A stretch of 64,000 bases of DNA from Amphibalanus amphitrite. Lineage: Eukaryota > Arthropoda > Thecostraca > Balanomorpha > Balanidae. This document shows, in pieces, positions 44,328 through 57,794 of the stretch; positions within the stretch are counted from its first letter, which is position 1; each line of letters opens with the position of its first letter. A model generated the notes under the pieces. It saw only the letters and a list, made by a program, of their open reading frames with translations. It did not search any database and was not told where the DNA came from. The stretch covers positions 744,001 through 808,000 of the forward strand of contig NW_024881612.1 in the NCBI RefSeq assembly GCF_019059575.1, in the 5' to 3' direction. Made by a program: the position numbers and the translations under genes.

Positions 44328-45358
44328 CCCTCGCCGGCCGAGGGGGGGGGGCGGGTGCCGCCCCCCCATAGGGTTTTTTTGAGATAGCTCCGAACACGCT
44401 GGCGATAGAGAGCTGAAACTTGGCATACCTGACCTTTGATCCAAGCCGCATCTTTTGACACCAACCGCATTTTTGGGTCAGGTCAGGTCACTGACCTATG
44501 ACGTCATAAGTGAACCTCTGCACGGTCTTCAGATGTCGCAACTTCGCAACGCCCTCACTGCCAGAGGAGATGTCACAGGGAAATGAAACTTGCAGGATCT
44601 AGTATCCATTATGAGTCTCACAACTTGTATATCTCGGATTTTTCCTAAAGGTCATATGAGGTCAGGTCATTTTCGTGACCTCACCATTATAAGTTAATGG
44701 GGAAAAATTCAAACTGCTATTCTGGCGCCGGGAACGATCTCCAACTATCTCAAGCACACAGAATCGTGATTTGATGCACTCCTCGCAAGGTTAGATGCGT
44801 CACTTTTGCAATGTTGACCTTGCGTGACGTCATTTATGACGTCATCAAGGTCATATTAGTTTTTCGTCAATAACTCTTGATCAAATTGAGCTAGCGAGTC
44901 GAGAAGGCCACCAATGGACTCAGGAAGACCTGCCGAATCGAATGATATGCGACATGACCCCTTTCGACCAACTTCGTGACCTGGGGGTGCTGACCTGACC
45001 TTGACCTGAGGTCAACACCCCAAGTTGACCTGACCCGGACAAAAAGTATATCATTCGACGCGCCTGAGCGAGGTGAACACGATGCTGCCAAAATCGCGGC
45101 TCTGCGGCCGTTTTTTGCGAAGTTATTCACCAAAAACTGAACCGTACCCTGGGGCACTTGACCTGACCTCAGAGGTCACCGGTTGACCTAGGATCTTAAA
45201 ATCGGGTACCAATCTCTGCGTCTCGTAACGGCGCACACGCTCGTTTTTTCCGCGACGCGCTAGCTCCACCAGGGGCGAAACGGCGAGGGGGGGGGGTCGT
45301 ACCCGCCCCCCCCCCCTCGGCCGGCGCGTATGTAGAAAACCAATAGGTCCGGCGAGGG
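44328..45358. mobile_element. TTAA-flanked element, copy 6
   Basis: TTAA at 44324-44327 and 45359-45362, CCCTCGCC..GGCGAGGG ends, 1031 bp. Close relative, in inverted orientation, of 36220-37604. AGGTCA/TGACCT clusters lie at 44475-44490, 44645-44670 and 44980-45030. It is the only recognised transposon between 39 and 57 kb. Confidence 0.8.
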
Positions 45359-45362
45359 TTAA

Positions 45363-48300
45363 ACAGCCTGTTGGCGGCGTGGTTTTACGACGCACTGCCG
45401 GCCGTGCACCGGGACCGGGCTGGGCCACAGACCCAAACATGGAGAGCACGTGGACGGGTTGGTGCTGCAGGAGAAACCGCACTTCTAGGCTTGTAGGGAC
45501 TTTTCTCCCTTGGTAATTACCCCTCCCCCAAATAACTATCCCTACGCTGCTGAATTAACTATCCAAAGCTAAAAATAACAATATTTTATTGAGATCAGTT
45601 TTACAAGCTTCCCAGTCGTCTCGTAATGTGCATTTACATCTAATGCTTCTGATTGTAGCAATTCGTTTTCCGTGTCTTCTACCCGTGCCCAATTATCAGA
45701 TGATGTCCCACATTTTGTTTCAATGTGTCGTAAGTACGTATCTGGAATGTTGTACGGGACCATTTTTCAGTCATGCATACCCCGAGTTACCGAGTGGTTA
45801 CGGAGCCCATAGATATTTGAGCCGTGAGCGGTGCCTCAGTTACATCGCACCTAACGACAGACGCCATGATGAACGGATGCCATTCCACCGCCATAATGGC
45901 ATCGCGATCAGCCTCTAATGAGAACAATAACTCTGGCTGATGTGTTTGTTATGTTAATGAATTTGCCGACACTTCTGGTGTTAATTACCGAGTGTGAAGC
46001 GCTATCCGCCCGGTCGGCCGGTCAGCCGCCGCGGTCCGCTCCGGTTCTACACAAACGGTCTCTCTTGGGGACTCCTCGTACTCCCCTCAGGACCCTGCAT
46101 TGTCCAAGGGAAGCTGGCGTGAGGAGGCACGACAAATTCGGCAGACAGGTCGCCAAAACAAACCATGACTTCAACTAGGTCACTCTAATACAAACTAATG
46201 AGTGCTGTCATCACCGGGGCCATATTTTTAATTAATATTTTCGGGTGATTTATTATGGCATGTGTTCAACCATGGGACTGATTATAAATGCAAACAAGAA
46301 TGAAAGGATATGTTTAACATGGATGAAGATGAAATATCGACTTGATGTTCTAAGCATAGTGTCCAACTAGGGTTACCCGCGTGCTCCGCAACGCGAAGAA
46401 GGGTTATTTGTGACCCGTGGGTATTGGGTTGGTCTGTGTCGATTTGGTTGGTATCCATTTCGTTCGATTGCTTTTTGACGGCAAAACATTTTGTAGTGAA
46501 ACAAAAAAGATACATCGCATCGAGGTGCCCGTGTCGTATTATCATGCGTTCTACTTTAGAATGATTCGAAAACTGGCGTGAAGTCTTTTGAGGGCCATCG
46601 ATGAATTTCGCTAAAAATGACAATGTAATGGTTTGGAACATTTACATTTTTAAGGATACTGTTGCTAATCATGCAAAAATGAAGAGTGAATATTGGACAG
46701 AATTGAATGCTCTATCCAATGGTACCATATTCAATTGCCAAAGGTATCAGGTTATGCAGCAAACCCCGTGTGATTAATAAAGTGGCACAAAATTGACAAA
46801 CACCATTTTCTCCTGTGATTTGCACCACCTTGATTTGGATCAATCAGCTTTTCACAATTTTTATATGAGAGGCCGTACCTTTCTCTTGCAAATAGGCGTT
46901 GATTCAACTCGCTCCATTTAATGTTCACCTAAAAATAAAATTAATTCCAAAATCCCTCAAAAAACGCAATTTTTCAAATAAAAGTGCCCTCTCCGGTGCA
47001 CGTGGCGCGTGCTATCCTCTGCATTGCACACCATTCAATAGCCCGTTCAATTCTGTACACGATGCTGTTTTCCCCGTGCCGGTCGGACCCCTGGTCACCA
47101 AGATATTGCACAGGAACTGGACCCGTGTCGGTCAAAATTAGCCGTTTTCGCCCGATTTCGCACGCCGATTTATACATGTAAAGTCTATGACGCAAATTTG
47201 CACTTTTTGTGCACGCGCCACGCGCTCCCTATCGACCCGATCGAGCCCAGACCCCTCAAAGGCACGTCGCGCATCCTTGATCTATAAGTTGTGCAAATTT
47301 CACCGGGCTAGGTGCAACGGTCTGGCCTGTAGTCCACGCAAAGCAGCACCAAGTCGGGACCTCGGTAACGGACAGACGCACCCTCCTCAAATAGTAATAT
47401 AGATGTTTTGATTTCATAAGCTGCCAATCGCCATTCCCCTGCCGTCGGGTTCAGAGAGAACTTCGATTAGCTCTTATCTGGCTCGATGCACAGGAGCAGG
47501 TAGATGTAAGAAACCATCGTGCTTGATTCACAACCAGTCACTTGGAAAACACAACTGTAAAACGTGCAACAATAGGACGATCCTGGCATGATCAGAGCAT
47601 CGATTAAGAAATGCCTCGGATGGAGTCTTAATTATTGCAGGAGTGGCGCTATGAAAGTAGACAAGTAAAAAAGCAAGCATCAGGCAAATCGGTTGTTTGT
47701 TGTGGCCTAGAGTAATGAAAGAGTCGGCCAAGTCTAAATAAAACTAATAAGCAGATGCCTCCATAAAGCCCACAGCTCAAGACTCGAGTTGGAACACTGC
47801 GACGGACAGGCGCCTCTCGATGATCTCCGTCAGGGGAGTCCCGCTAGCATCAGTACAAACGGTCTCCCGAGCCGTGACTGACAATGCTCCCCAGGATTCT
47901 ATATTGGCTCCAAAGGCGTCACCGAGCCCTACCCACCCCACCACGGCGCACAGGACACGCTTTTGCAGCGCGCGGACACCGGAGTCGGCGGCGCCACGTC
48001 ACCGATCATTGCAGTCGGCCAGTCATCGGCTGCTGCATATTCATGGTGCCGTGCGCGGCGGTTGATAAATGCCGTGACCTGTGACCGGACGGAGGGGAGG
48101 GGAGGGGAGGGGAGCGGCCGGACCGCCTGTGCCGCTCACACCCGGCCGTCACGAGCGGCCGGCGGCTGCGGCTGCTGGCGGGACACGCAGCGGGAGCTGA
48201 CGGGAGGGGGGGGGGCTAGCGCACAGTAGGAGCCGCCGGGGACTGACGCACCACGCTGCAATCGGAACTAGCGCGGTGAAATTGCTCACCAAACGACAAA

Positions 48301-51300
48301 ATAAAGTCCTTTCTGTCGCCTCTAACAATGTCATTTCCGAACAGGGGCTAATGGTGTCGCAAATTAGAGCAGTAAATAATTTGAAGTGTTACATTTAGAA
48401 AGTGTCATTTAAAGCATGCATGTGCATCACACATGCTAGTTTTACATGGCAAGCTTGAAGATATCTATGGTTTGTGATATTTCTACCGTGTCAATTATAC
48501 AAAGTTTCGAATCATTATTCAATGCAAGTTTCATTTCAAAAGTGTTCTCTTTCAGTTGTGTATTTTGCAAAATAAAAAGTGTTGGCCTTGCCAAGTGTGG
48601 CATACTCGTATGTATATTGACGGTGGCTACGAAAAAAAATTGCAAATCCTGGGACAAAGCAGATATGCTCATCATAGCTGACGCATCTGCTTCCGCCTGT
48701 GATCTTCTTGGCGAAACTCTATTTCCAATGAATACATACCACCCAGGGCACTAAAGATACCACCGAAACATGATACCAGAACAGCCATTCAGCGATGGTA
48801 TCCGCTCCCATCGGACAGAACCACTCGGATTGATGCATCGCAGCGGTCTCATCGGGCGTGGACCGTATTTGCTCTATCGTTTCGTTCATTAAACCAGAGG
48901 CGTTGGCAAAAACTCTCTGCTGCTGCGCCACCTGCTCGGTAGTCTCTGGGCCGAGACCAGACGAGCTGCTCTGGTATTGTTGTCCGGTGTTCGCTGTTTT
49001 TACCGACGCCCTCCGACAGAGATAAAAACCGCTGTCGGTCCGCCGGGGTAACACGAGGAGACCGGGAGTGGGTAGCGGCGGGACCGTCTGGTCTGGTGTG
49101 GTCTGGTCTGGTCGCTGGTCCTTTGTCGCGGTCACGGATCATGACCGTAATCACGGCACAGGACCTTGCTGACTTGTTCACAGGACCACCAATGGTTCTG
49201 ACCGGACAGGAATAAATCTGGACATACCTATTCATACCTGACTTGAGCTGACCAGACAAGACCAGACCAGAAAAGACCTAATCTGGCTAGACCAAACCAG
49301 ACCAGACCAAATCACGCCTAACCACACCCCACCAGACCAGACCGTTCCCAGCCGCCGCGTTGCACTGTTTCAAATCCTGCTTCCCGCTGTCGATAATACC
49401 CCGCTGTGAAACTCATTGTAACTGCCCGAGACAGTGGGGTGTTAATTACAGACGTGGGTGTGCCCAGCTAGTGTAATGAGGCCCACTCCGTACGGCGACT
49501 GTGTTTGTAGTGCCCGGTTTCTAATGGTGTGTCCGGAACTTCCAATCAATGGCCATTTGTAGCAGATCCAAGTAAAAAGTGCCGCGATTAAACTACTTTC
49601 CATGGACGTAATACACAGCTTCAGAAAACAAATAATTGGGCAAACAAATAATCAGGCAAGCATGCTTCGCCCGAAAATAAGCATTCCAAATGTTGTAAAA
49701 TGACCAATGCCAATTTAGTTACATCTCAAGCGTCGGCTTTTGCATGCATGACCTTAGTATTTCAGGCAATGCTGCAAAAACGTGTACGTGCATGCAATAA
49801 ACAATTTTAATTACCAACTCTTCATCCCTGTGAGTCTTAATGAACTTAAGTGAATCCAACGCAAGCACATCATCTTCTAACTAAGTGGACCTGTCACTTT
49901 TGTCAGCCTGGAGCGTTTGCTTTAGTTCAGCTACAAGTGGTCTTGCATGCTATTTGGACATGAGTTCCACATCTCATTCTGCAGCCACCACGCAGCTACT
50001 TCTAAATCAGTGACCCGCTGAATAAGCCATAATTGGTGGACGGATGCATTCCGCGCGGGGCCGGCGGCTGAGCTCTCTCCCCCTCCCCTCCCTCGGCTGT
50101 GTGTTCGCCGCTGAGTCACGGTCTACCACCGGGGTGGCCGCTGCAGCCCGCTACACCCGAGCGGCCACCGCCGCCGGGCGCTCACGGCTCACACGGCCCG
50201 TGGTGACACCGGGCGCTCCTAAAGCACTCCGACAGACCGGCCAATGGGCACCGTGCGTGAGCAGCAGGCCACCAATCAGCGGCGGCGTCAGCTGACAGCG
50301 ATCAGACGCGCTGTCCGGCCGCTACCGACGAGCTATGGTATGGCTCTCCCGTGACGGCGGAGTGGTATGGCTCTCCTGTGAGGGTCAGCTGCAGTGGGGT
50401 GGGACTGGAGAGCAGCCTACTCCGCGGACCCTCCGACCCGGGCCCCGGCCTGCAGAGGTCATGGGTCACCAGTCTGGATGGCTATCGGCCGTCTGTCCGC
50501 CGCGGACTGACAGACTGACGGACAGTCAACTGACTCTGACGGTCACTCAGACCAGGCGACAGCACTCGTCCATCTCGGCTCTCCTGACCAGCCGGCATCT
50601 AGATAGGGCGCGAGAGGTGGCTATCTTGCAGCGTTAGCCCTCGACAGCCCTCTGCACGGCCTCGACGGCCGTTCCAGGTCAAAGTTGAAAAGCTCGGGTA
50701 GACTAACCGCTCCCCGCTGGCCTGAATTAGTGTGTAGTGTACCGAGATCGTTCCATACACGAAGATGCGAACGGATAGCATATGCATATATGGCAGTTGA
50801 ATTTAGCCAGCTCAGATCCAAACTGCTGACTGCTCCCGGTTCCCATGGTTCTAGTAGCACACAGTGCATGCACAGTACACAATGCATGGCAAGAGGCGAC
50901 ATTTGTTGAATCGCCGTCGTCGCTCCGTGCCATACTCCCCCACGGACTCTGATGCACGATTCCGATAGGGTCGACCAGGCCGGCTGACGGATGTTCCCAG
51001 TCGTGCCGCTAACGTGCCGACCCGGTCCTCTGCCGTCCCCGCAGCCTCTCGATGGCTCACAGCGCGCCCCAAGCCGAGAGGCGCCCTCCTCCGTGCACAC
51101 TGCACAGTCTCCCGGAGCACACTGCACAGTCTCCCGAGAGGCGCCCTCTCCCTCGCACACTGCACAGTCTCCCGAGAGGTGCCCTCCCCCGTGCACACTG
51201 CACAGTGCGCAGTCTCCCGGAGTCTCAGCAGTGTGTCTAAGAGCTATGCTACGCCCCCGTGGACTGTGTATCTACGAGATGCACCCGCGTTCCTCAGTGT

Positions 51301-54300
51301 GAGGTGCAATGTGAGTCGGCAGGTCGGCTGCACGGCATGGAGGAGAACGATTTGACTATCCTGATGATGGAAACGACGGAACGGAGGATTTGATCATGTG
51401 GAAAAGGCACGATGTCTATCAGACTTATTCATGCTCAATTTTTCATTAAATCGGTTTATAGTCGAATAAGTCTTTGAGGTATGCATTGCATTTACATACG
51501 CATAAGCCAAAGAGTACTTATGCTTTGTGATGTAGGTACGTGCGTATGGCCTTGCGCATTTTCCAAGCATAAAATGTGAAGTGCAGAATAGTTAACGTTC
51601 GTATCATATAGATTACGATTAAAGGACGACAGATTCCTAAATTGAAAGCTAGGACGGCATGGACGTCGGACATTCCGCAATATTTTTGTCTGCCATCCAG
51701 CTGCTGCAGGTCTATGACAAATCGATTTAATGCATCAGATATCTGTCTTCAGTGAGGACAGCCTTAGAAAGTCATCATTACTTCAGCTTACTGCCATTGT
51801 CTAAATTATCTATCGCAGCTACCTACTGCATAAACATGGCTAATCCAATGGCAATGTGTGAAATGACTCAGCATCGGCCATTACGACACTTTATAAACTT
51901 GGTCGTTAATTGGTATTACTCTTTAATCACTAGGACAAATTGAGTTGCTCTAATTCTGATGGCCTGTTTTAAAGTGATGATCCACACTGATATGACGTCC
52001 TAACTGATGAATAGCCGCTACCGTGTCCTGTAACACTACTGATCCCACTCCTGGAGAATTGGGCGGGGTCGGCGGGGGTGATATAGGCCGGGGGTCGAGG
52101 GCAAGGGAGAGACAAAAGAGATAAGAGGAGACTGATCGGGAAGACAGAGGTCAGGAGACCGACCAAGGCCAACGCTGACCCACTGACTGGGGATCGCCTC
52201 TGGCAGACAGGATGACTGTGCACTTGCAGCAGAAACACGGTTATGCTACGGACACAGAGCTTCCAACCACCAGAGACGCCATGAGGTTGACCACATACAC
52301 TGCCATGGAGCCGATTGCATGGACTGCCGTAGAGCCCGGCCGCAGAGACTGACATGGGCCCACCAAGGAGACTGACTGGGGACCACCACTTGGACTGAGA
52401 TGGTGACCGACTAGGCTACACCACAGAACCGATCAGCCGAACATTTTGCAAGCCGCCAGCCTTGCAAGAGTGACTGTTTTGTTACTTGAGAAGTGAGAGC
52501 CGTGAAGTCTATTTCGTATCATACCACATACAGCGTGATATTTTTTTATACAAACAGGATTGTGAGCAAATAAGGTCCCCCTGTCACGGAGCTGCCTTTA
52601 TCCATGGACCGCCTGCCGTGATTCACACTATTTTCTCGGTATCTCGGACTGTCAGGGCCGACTGAGCGGCGGGGCCATTTCCGATGGACCGGAGTGGTCA
52701 GCGGTCGGTTATCAGACGGATCGGACTGGCGGGGGCCGCCGGACCATCAGTTCTCGTGTCTCGCCACGCCCCGCGGCGCAGCCAGGTGTGTCCGACAGCC
52801 GACAAGGACGGTCGACGGCGGCACCGGGAGCGTCAGGGGATGGGGCGGGAGACGGGCGGACGCCGTCGCCCAATGCAGACTGACCGAGCCGTGCCAGGAA
52901 CTCTGTCCAATCTCGGACAGCGTCCATGACACTAGGGTCCTTCTGCCAAACGTCCAGACCACAGCATGACCGTGATAGGGCAACCTACTCGATACACATT
53001 CCGTCCGGTATAATGGCCAGGGCTGTTTGCACGATTCATCTGGTTCACTAGGTATCTATTTCCGCTGTAAGTTGATTCGGTAACAATGTGGTGAGCCGCA
53101 ATGTTAAAGTTTTCTGACCCTGGAAACACAGTGCACATAAAAGTGCGAATTTTACACGTATGTCCCCCAACAGCACAGGTGAAGTCTTCATCATCCTTCC
53201 CTCTCAAACCATACCAGCCCCGCTCCCCCGTTGAGTGCTGTGGTGATAACGCGTGATCTGGGGTGTCGTCCGATGTCACTAACCCCACGTGTGAGGTGAT
53301 GAGGGCGGCGTGCCGTCCGTTACACACCCCGGGTGTGAGCTGTCGCCCGGCGGGACTCCTGTATCGGCCTCATCAGCGGCTGTAAGGGGCAGTCGATTGG
53401 CGCCGCAGATACCGAGCCGGCGCGGCGCCCCGCCGGCCGGCCGACGGACTGTTTCCACACCCACCGGCCGCCGCTCAGCGGGACGGGACCGCTGGGGGCA
53501 CGGACCACTGGATATGGACCAAAGACCACGGACCACAGACTACGGATGGACATGGACCACGAACTGATCGGGACATGTACGACAGACCACAGACTACGGA
53601 ACGGGACGCGAACCACACACCTGTCCTACGAATCCTCAGCAGACAATTTACGATTTACCCCCGACTTTTGATGGATATGTGTTCGTTGTTCAGTGTGCTA
53701 CATATCTTCGTCAGTGGTCGTAAATTTGGACACTCGAGTTTCGTGAAAACACTCACACTTCGGCCCAACAAGCCTACACAAAGGCAGATAAAGCTCCAAC
53801 GCGCTGAAATATATTGAGCTGTAACCTGCCTATGAGATCAGATGTGAGACATCATGACCTCCCAAATGGTGTTTTTATTTTCAATTTAGTGCCGGCAGCG
53901 GTGAGTTACTAAGGGCGTGTTGGACAAACTCGACAGGAGGTATACGGGGTGGGAGGTGGCCACTGCCACTGCCGCGAGGGCGCGGCTCCACTCGTGAACG
54001 GACCACTGCTAAACCGAGTCTCACGTGCCCTGGAGAACATGCCGCTCTGGCCCGGGTAGTAGATGCACGCTATAATTTTTGGGAGCGTTAACTACTGATA
54101 TAAAGTCGGTCAGTATCGTATAATTTCGTATTACAATGTGGGTGAAACACTCCCTGATTGTCAAGAGCACTGAGCAGCGAATTTGAATTATGTATATGAA
54201 TTATTACAGGTCGATTACGTAGGTATACTCGTATGTATCGTTTCAATAAACCCTTGAATGACAACTTGGGAATATTTCCGAGATAACGTCATTGAGCTAG

Positions 54301-57300
54301 TTTTATTTTAAAGTAACTAACTTACAGTCTTAAATTACAATGTGTTGATGTCCAGGGACGCACTTATGCCTTTATGCCTTCAGAGTAACGGCCGATTGAT
54401 GGTTGTCTACAAGTGGGCTGGTATTAGTGGCCAACTTTACAGTAATGGCGTATCGATGGCTGGGCGAGATGGCCGTAACAGCACGCTGGTCAGAGATGAC
54501 GAGCACTCGCAACATGACGGTGTAGAAAAGAACAGCAGAGACAAAACCATTACTGCACAGTGCACAGCTGAGCGGGTGGCGCCGCGAGACGAGGACGACT
54601 GGCTCTTACGTGTCCCGGTTGACCCGACCTCAGAACCCATGGGTCACAGGCGACCGAAGTATGGTACCCAGACTCATCCGACTGAACTAGGGTCTCCAGG
54701 TCACAGCAGATCGAATTGCAGTCCTCAGATCCCACGGAATGGTCAGACCTCCCGCCAGAGCTGCAGGCCTAAAGCCACGGCGCTGGATAGTGCAGTAAGA
54801 CAGCCGGTGCCCGCAGGGCCACTGTCCGGACCGCTGCCATCCGGACCTCCCGCGAGAGCCGCGCGATGACTGCGCGCTTCCAAACGACATGTCCCCGGCG
54901 GTGCCCACACTGCACCAAGACAGAGGGCGGAGCAGCGGGACCGCGCACGGCCGTACGCCGGGTGCGGCGCCCCCGCCCGCTGCCGGCCGGCGCCGGCGCA
55001 CACCGGCCGGGGCGGCACGGTTTTCTCCCGCGGCCAGCACACAGCTTCAACACCTCCGGTGGAATGTTATACTCGACATTAGCCTACGTGTAAAGACATG
55101 GGGCGGTGCCAGTGGGTTGTACAGTGCCGTGCGCACGGCTCGTAAATAACGGCTAGTTACCGACTGCCAATGCCCACAAATCGTGCAATTACCATCGGGT
55201 GCGGCTGGCTGGGGAGAAGCGTTTCGCCAGTCGCTAACCAGGGTGAGCGAGCACCATGTTGACTAGGATGAGATCCACACGGACCTGGGCAATCGCAACA
55301 CCGACCTGTGTGAAAGTCAGTAGTAACACGGACCGGAGTAAGCGCCATAATGACAAAATCGCCGGACACACTTATCGTGGTCAGCGCCATTCTGATGCTG
55401 GGGTGAGCACTACGTCGACCGGGGTGACACCCGAATTTAGACCGACGCGTCCCGATCATCGGATGGTGATGTTTGAGCTTGTCATATCAAAGAGAAACAT
55501 CGAACCGACTATCCAGCGCACAGGCAAAGCGCGCTCAGTCTTCGCAGTCGCCTGTGCATCCCTGCTCTACGCCGCGCCCAGTCACTTAGCCTCGTATATG
55601 CATCCCGTCCTGCAGCAGCCCGCGGTCCCCGCCACTCCACCGACTGACTGTGCGGATATACCGTGTGACGTGTCGGCTGCACCCCCGGTCGTCCGTCGCA
55701 ATCCCAAGCATTATTACACGGTGGGCTGCAGCGTCTGTCCCCGCCGCGGCCCCCCAAAGGACGGGGTACACCAGGGGACGGTGCTGTCTGCTGTGCCGGT
55801 GAGAGGTGCGATCCGCGAGCACTGGTTAATGCCAAATGTCGGGCTTGGGTGGTCCCTTCTAGACAGACTGTCATATTATTATGCATGCCATTAACGTGAC
55901 GTAGTGCCGATATCCGTTTTCGTTTTATCTATCCGTGCCATGTTTGTTTATCAAACACCAAGCCAGCAAAGGCTAGGATGGTTCATCTGTCTATCCATGA
56001 TTGTCCTCGAGGGTGAATTTGGGGTTACTGATGGGCTTGATGGGTTTATCGTTATTATTCCAAGCAAAGGCCACTTTTAGGTACATGCTTTTAGCATTGC
56101 TTTATTGGGCATACGTCTGAACAGGATACATCGTCAGGCTTCCAAAATACCCGGGATGGGTAATGTTATAGAGATGTCAATCAGATACCAACTTTTGGAA
56201 TACCGATACCAAACTGATACCAACTTAGCATTTGATACTTCAGTCCTAATGTTTTTGGTATTTTCTTGGTATTCTGAATCTTCACTAATGTATAAGAGGC
56301 TGTGAATTTAGTGAAAAGTTGGTATTCTCCTCATATTCCCAAATTCGTTCGGTTTGGGTATTTTCCCATGGCTTTGGCTGGTATTTGGTTTGGTATCGGT
56401 GTTTCGATTTTCTGTAACTGACACCACTAGAAGCTTTCCAGAACTCAGCATGTCACCCCAGCAGAGTTCCAAACTGACACGTGAGATTGTGACTTTCACG
56501 CCCGGAGCGATCCCATTTGGTGGTTGATTGACTTCTCTGAGTGTTCTCATTCGGTGAGCTAATGACCACCGGACCCCCGGAGCTGGTGTCAGTCAGCGCT
56601 CAGCGGTAAGCGGTCAGCGGTCAGCGGTCGGTGGTCAGCGGTCAGCGATCAGTTAGTCACTACATGGCTCACCGTCTCCGACTCGGGGCAGACTCGCAGC
56701 AAGCGTTGATCGAAGGTGCTGAGTAGTGTGTGCGCCGTATATCGGCGAATGGTCGGGGACAAGTGTAGTGTTGACGCCGGCTGAGGCAGCGGCTGATTAA
56801 TCGATGCCTAATCTTTAGAATAGGCGCGCAACTACGGGATCTTAGGGAAGGTTTCCGCAAAGTTTGACAGAACAGTGCTGTAAATTGTATACTGGCAATG
56901 ACGTACTAATGTCAAACTGAAAACGGTTGACCGTTCGCCGTGCTCGTGATAAGTAGTACCGCCACTTCATTTCGCATGAAGAAAATAATGTTGTAATCTG
57001 TCCAAGATATAATGCATGCAGCATCGACACAGCATCTCTAATGTTCGATTTATTGAGCAATAGACGCTTCTGACAGCTTGATATATTTCAGTGTGTAAAC
57101 AGCCCCACAATTTCAGCCTCCAAGACATCGCGTAATAGAACGGTAGATGCTATACCATAATTGATTTTGAAGCACATGTGATGCATTCGTTATTGCTTCA
57201 GTCCCGACATACCTGCTTAGAAGCAAATGCATATCGCAGGTGATCGCATTATTGGTTCTCGAATCAGGTTGGGCTCCATTCACGTCATCACCTCAATAAA

Positions 57301-57480
57301 ACGATCAATATCGCGGTGGGGCCCGCCATTGGCAGACATACCAATAGTTATCTACGGTTAAAAATGGGCACTTCACCGTGAATAGAGGAACTGCGCGGAA
57401 CATGTGACCAAAGGCGCCGCATTCAATGTCCAGCCGCGCTACCACCACTCATGAGCCAACGACCATTGAGTAGCCGAGCT
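45363..57480. other. Gene-poor, transposon-poor region between trh and the receptor gene
   Basis: No exon was recognised with confidence. Simple repeats include GGGGA units (48090-48115), GGTCTGGT/ACCAGACC units (49085-49345), a ~45-bp tandem array at 51060-51215 and GGTCAGC units at 56595-56660. Long frames at 54342-54869 and 55256-55894 have no recognisable domain and overlap open frames on the other strand, so they are not called. Confidence 0.35.
51060..51215. repeat. Tandem CACACTGCACAGTCTCCCGA repeats
   Basis: Three to four imperfect units of about 45 bp with the shared core GCACACTGCACAGTCTCCCG. Both strands stay open through it because the unit length is nearly a multiple of three. 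Confidence 0.75.
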
Positions 57481-57483
57481 CGG

Positions 57484-57490
57484 TATAAAT
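57484..57490 (+). promoter_or_regulatory. Candidate TATA box upstream of the gustatory receptor gene
   Basis: TATAAAT lies about 305 bp upstream of the start codon. This would give a 5' UTR near 275 nt unless a leader intron is present. The evidence is position only. Confidence 0.25.
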
Positions 57491-57794
57491 CGCCATTTGA
57501 ACGGGGTATTACGGTTATTGGTGCGGGCTGGGGCCAGGCTGGAGCCCAGCAACTGCATATGCTAATGCCACTGCATTACACCGCGCAGTGAAGGACTCGG
57601 TGAAGCAGGGAGCACAGTGGGATAGGCTCCATGGTAATACAAGCGGCGCGATAACGCTGACGTCAGTCAGAGTGCTGATATCGGTGATAGTTGTGCCACC
57701 CGTTGAAGTTAGGCCACTCAGCGCACTCAAGGAGCTGTCTCCGAGTGCGTAAAACCGTCTAGTCCGTCGACCGCCGCTACCGAACCTCCCTGTC

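Noticed and set aside
54342-55894. Plus-strand frames of 175 and 212 codons
   Set aside because: No recognisable domain or signal peptide, and competing frames overlap on the minus strand. The composition does not look like the clear coding exons.
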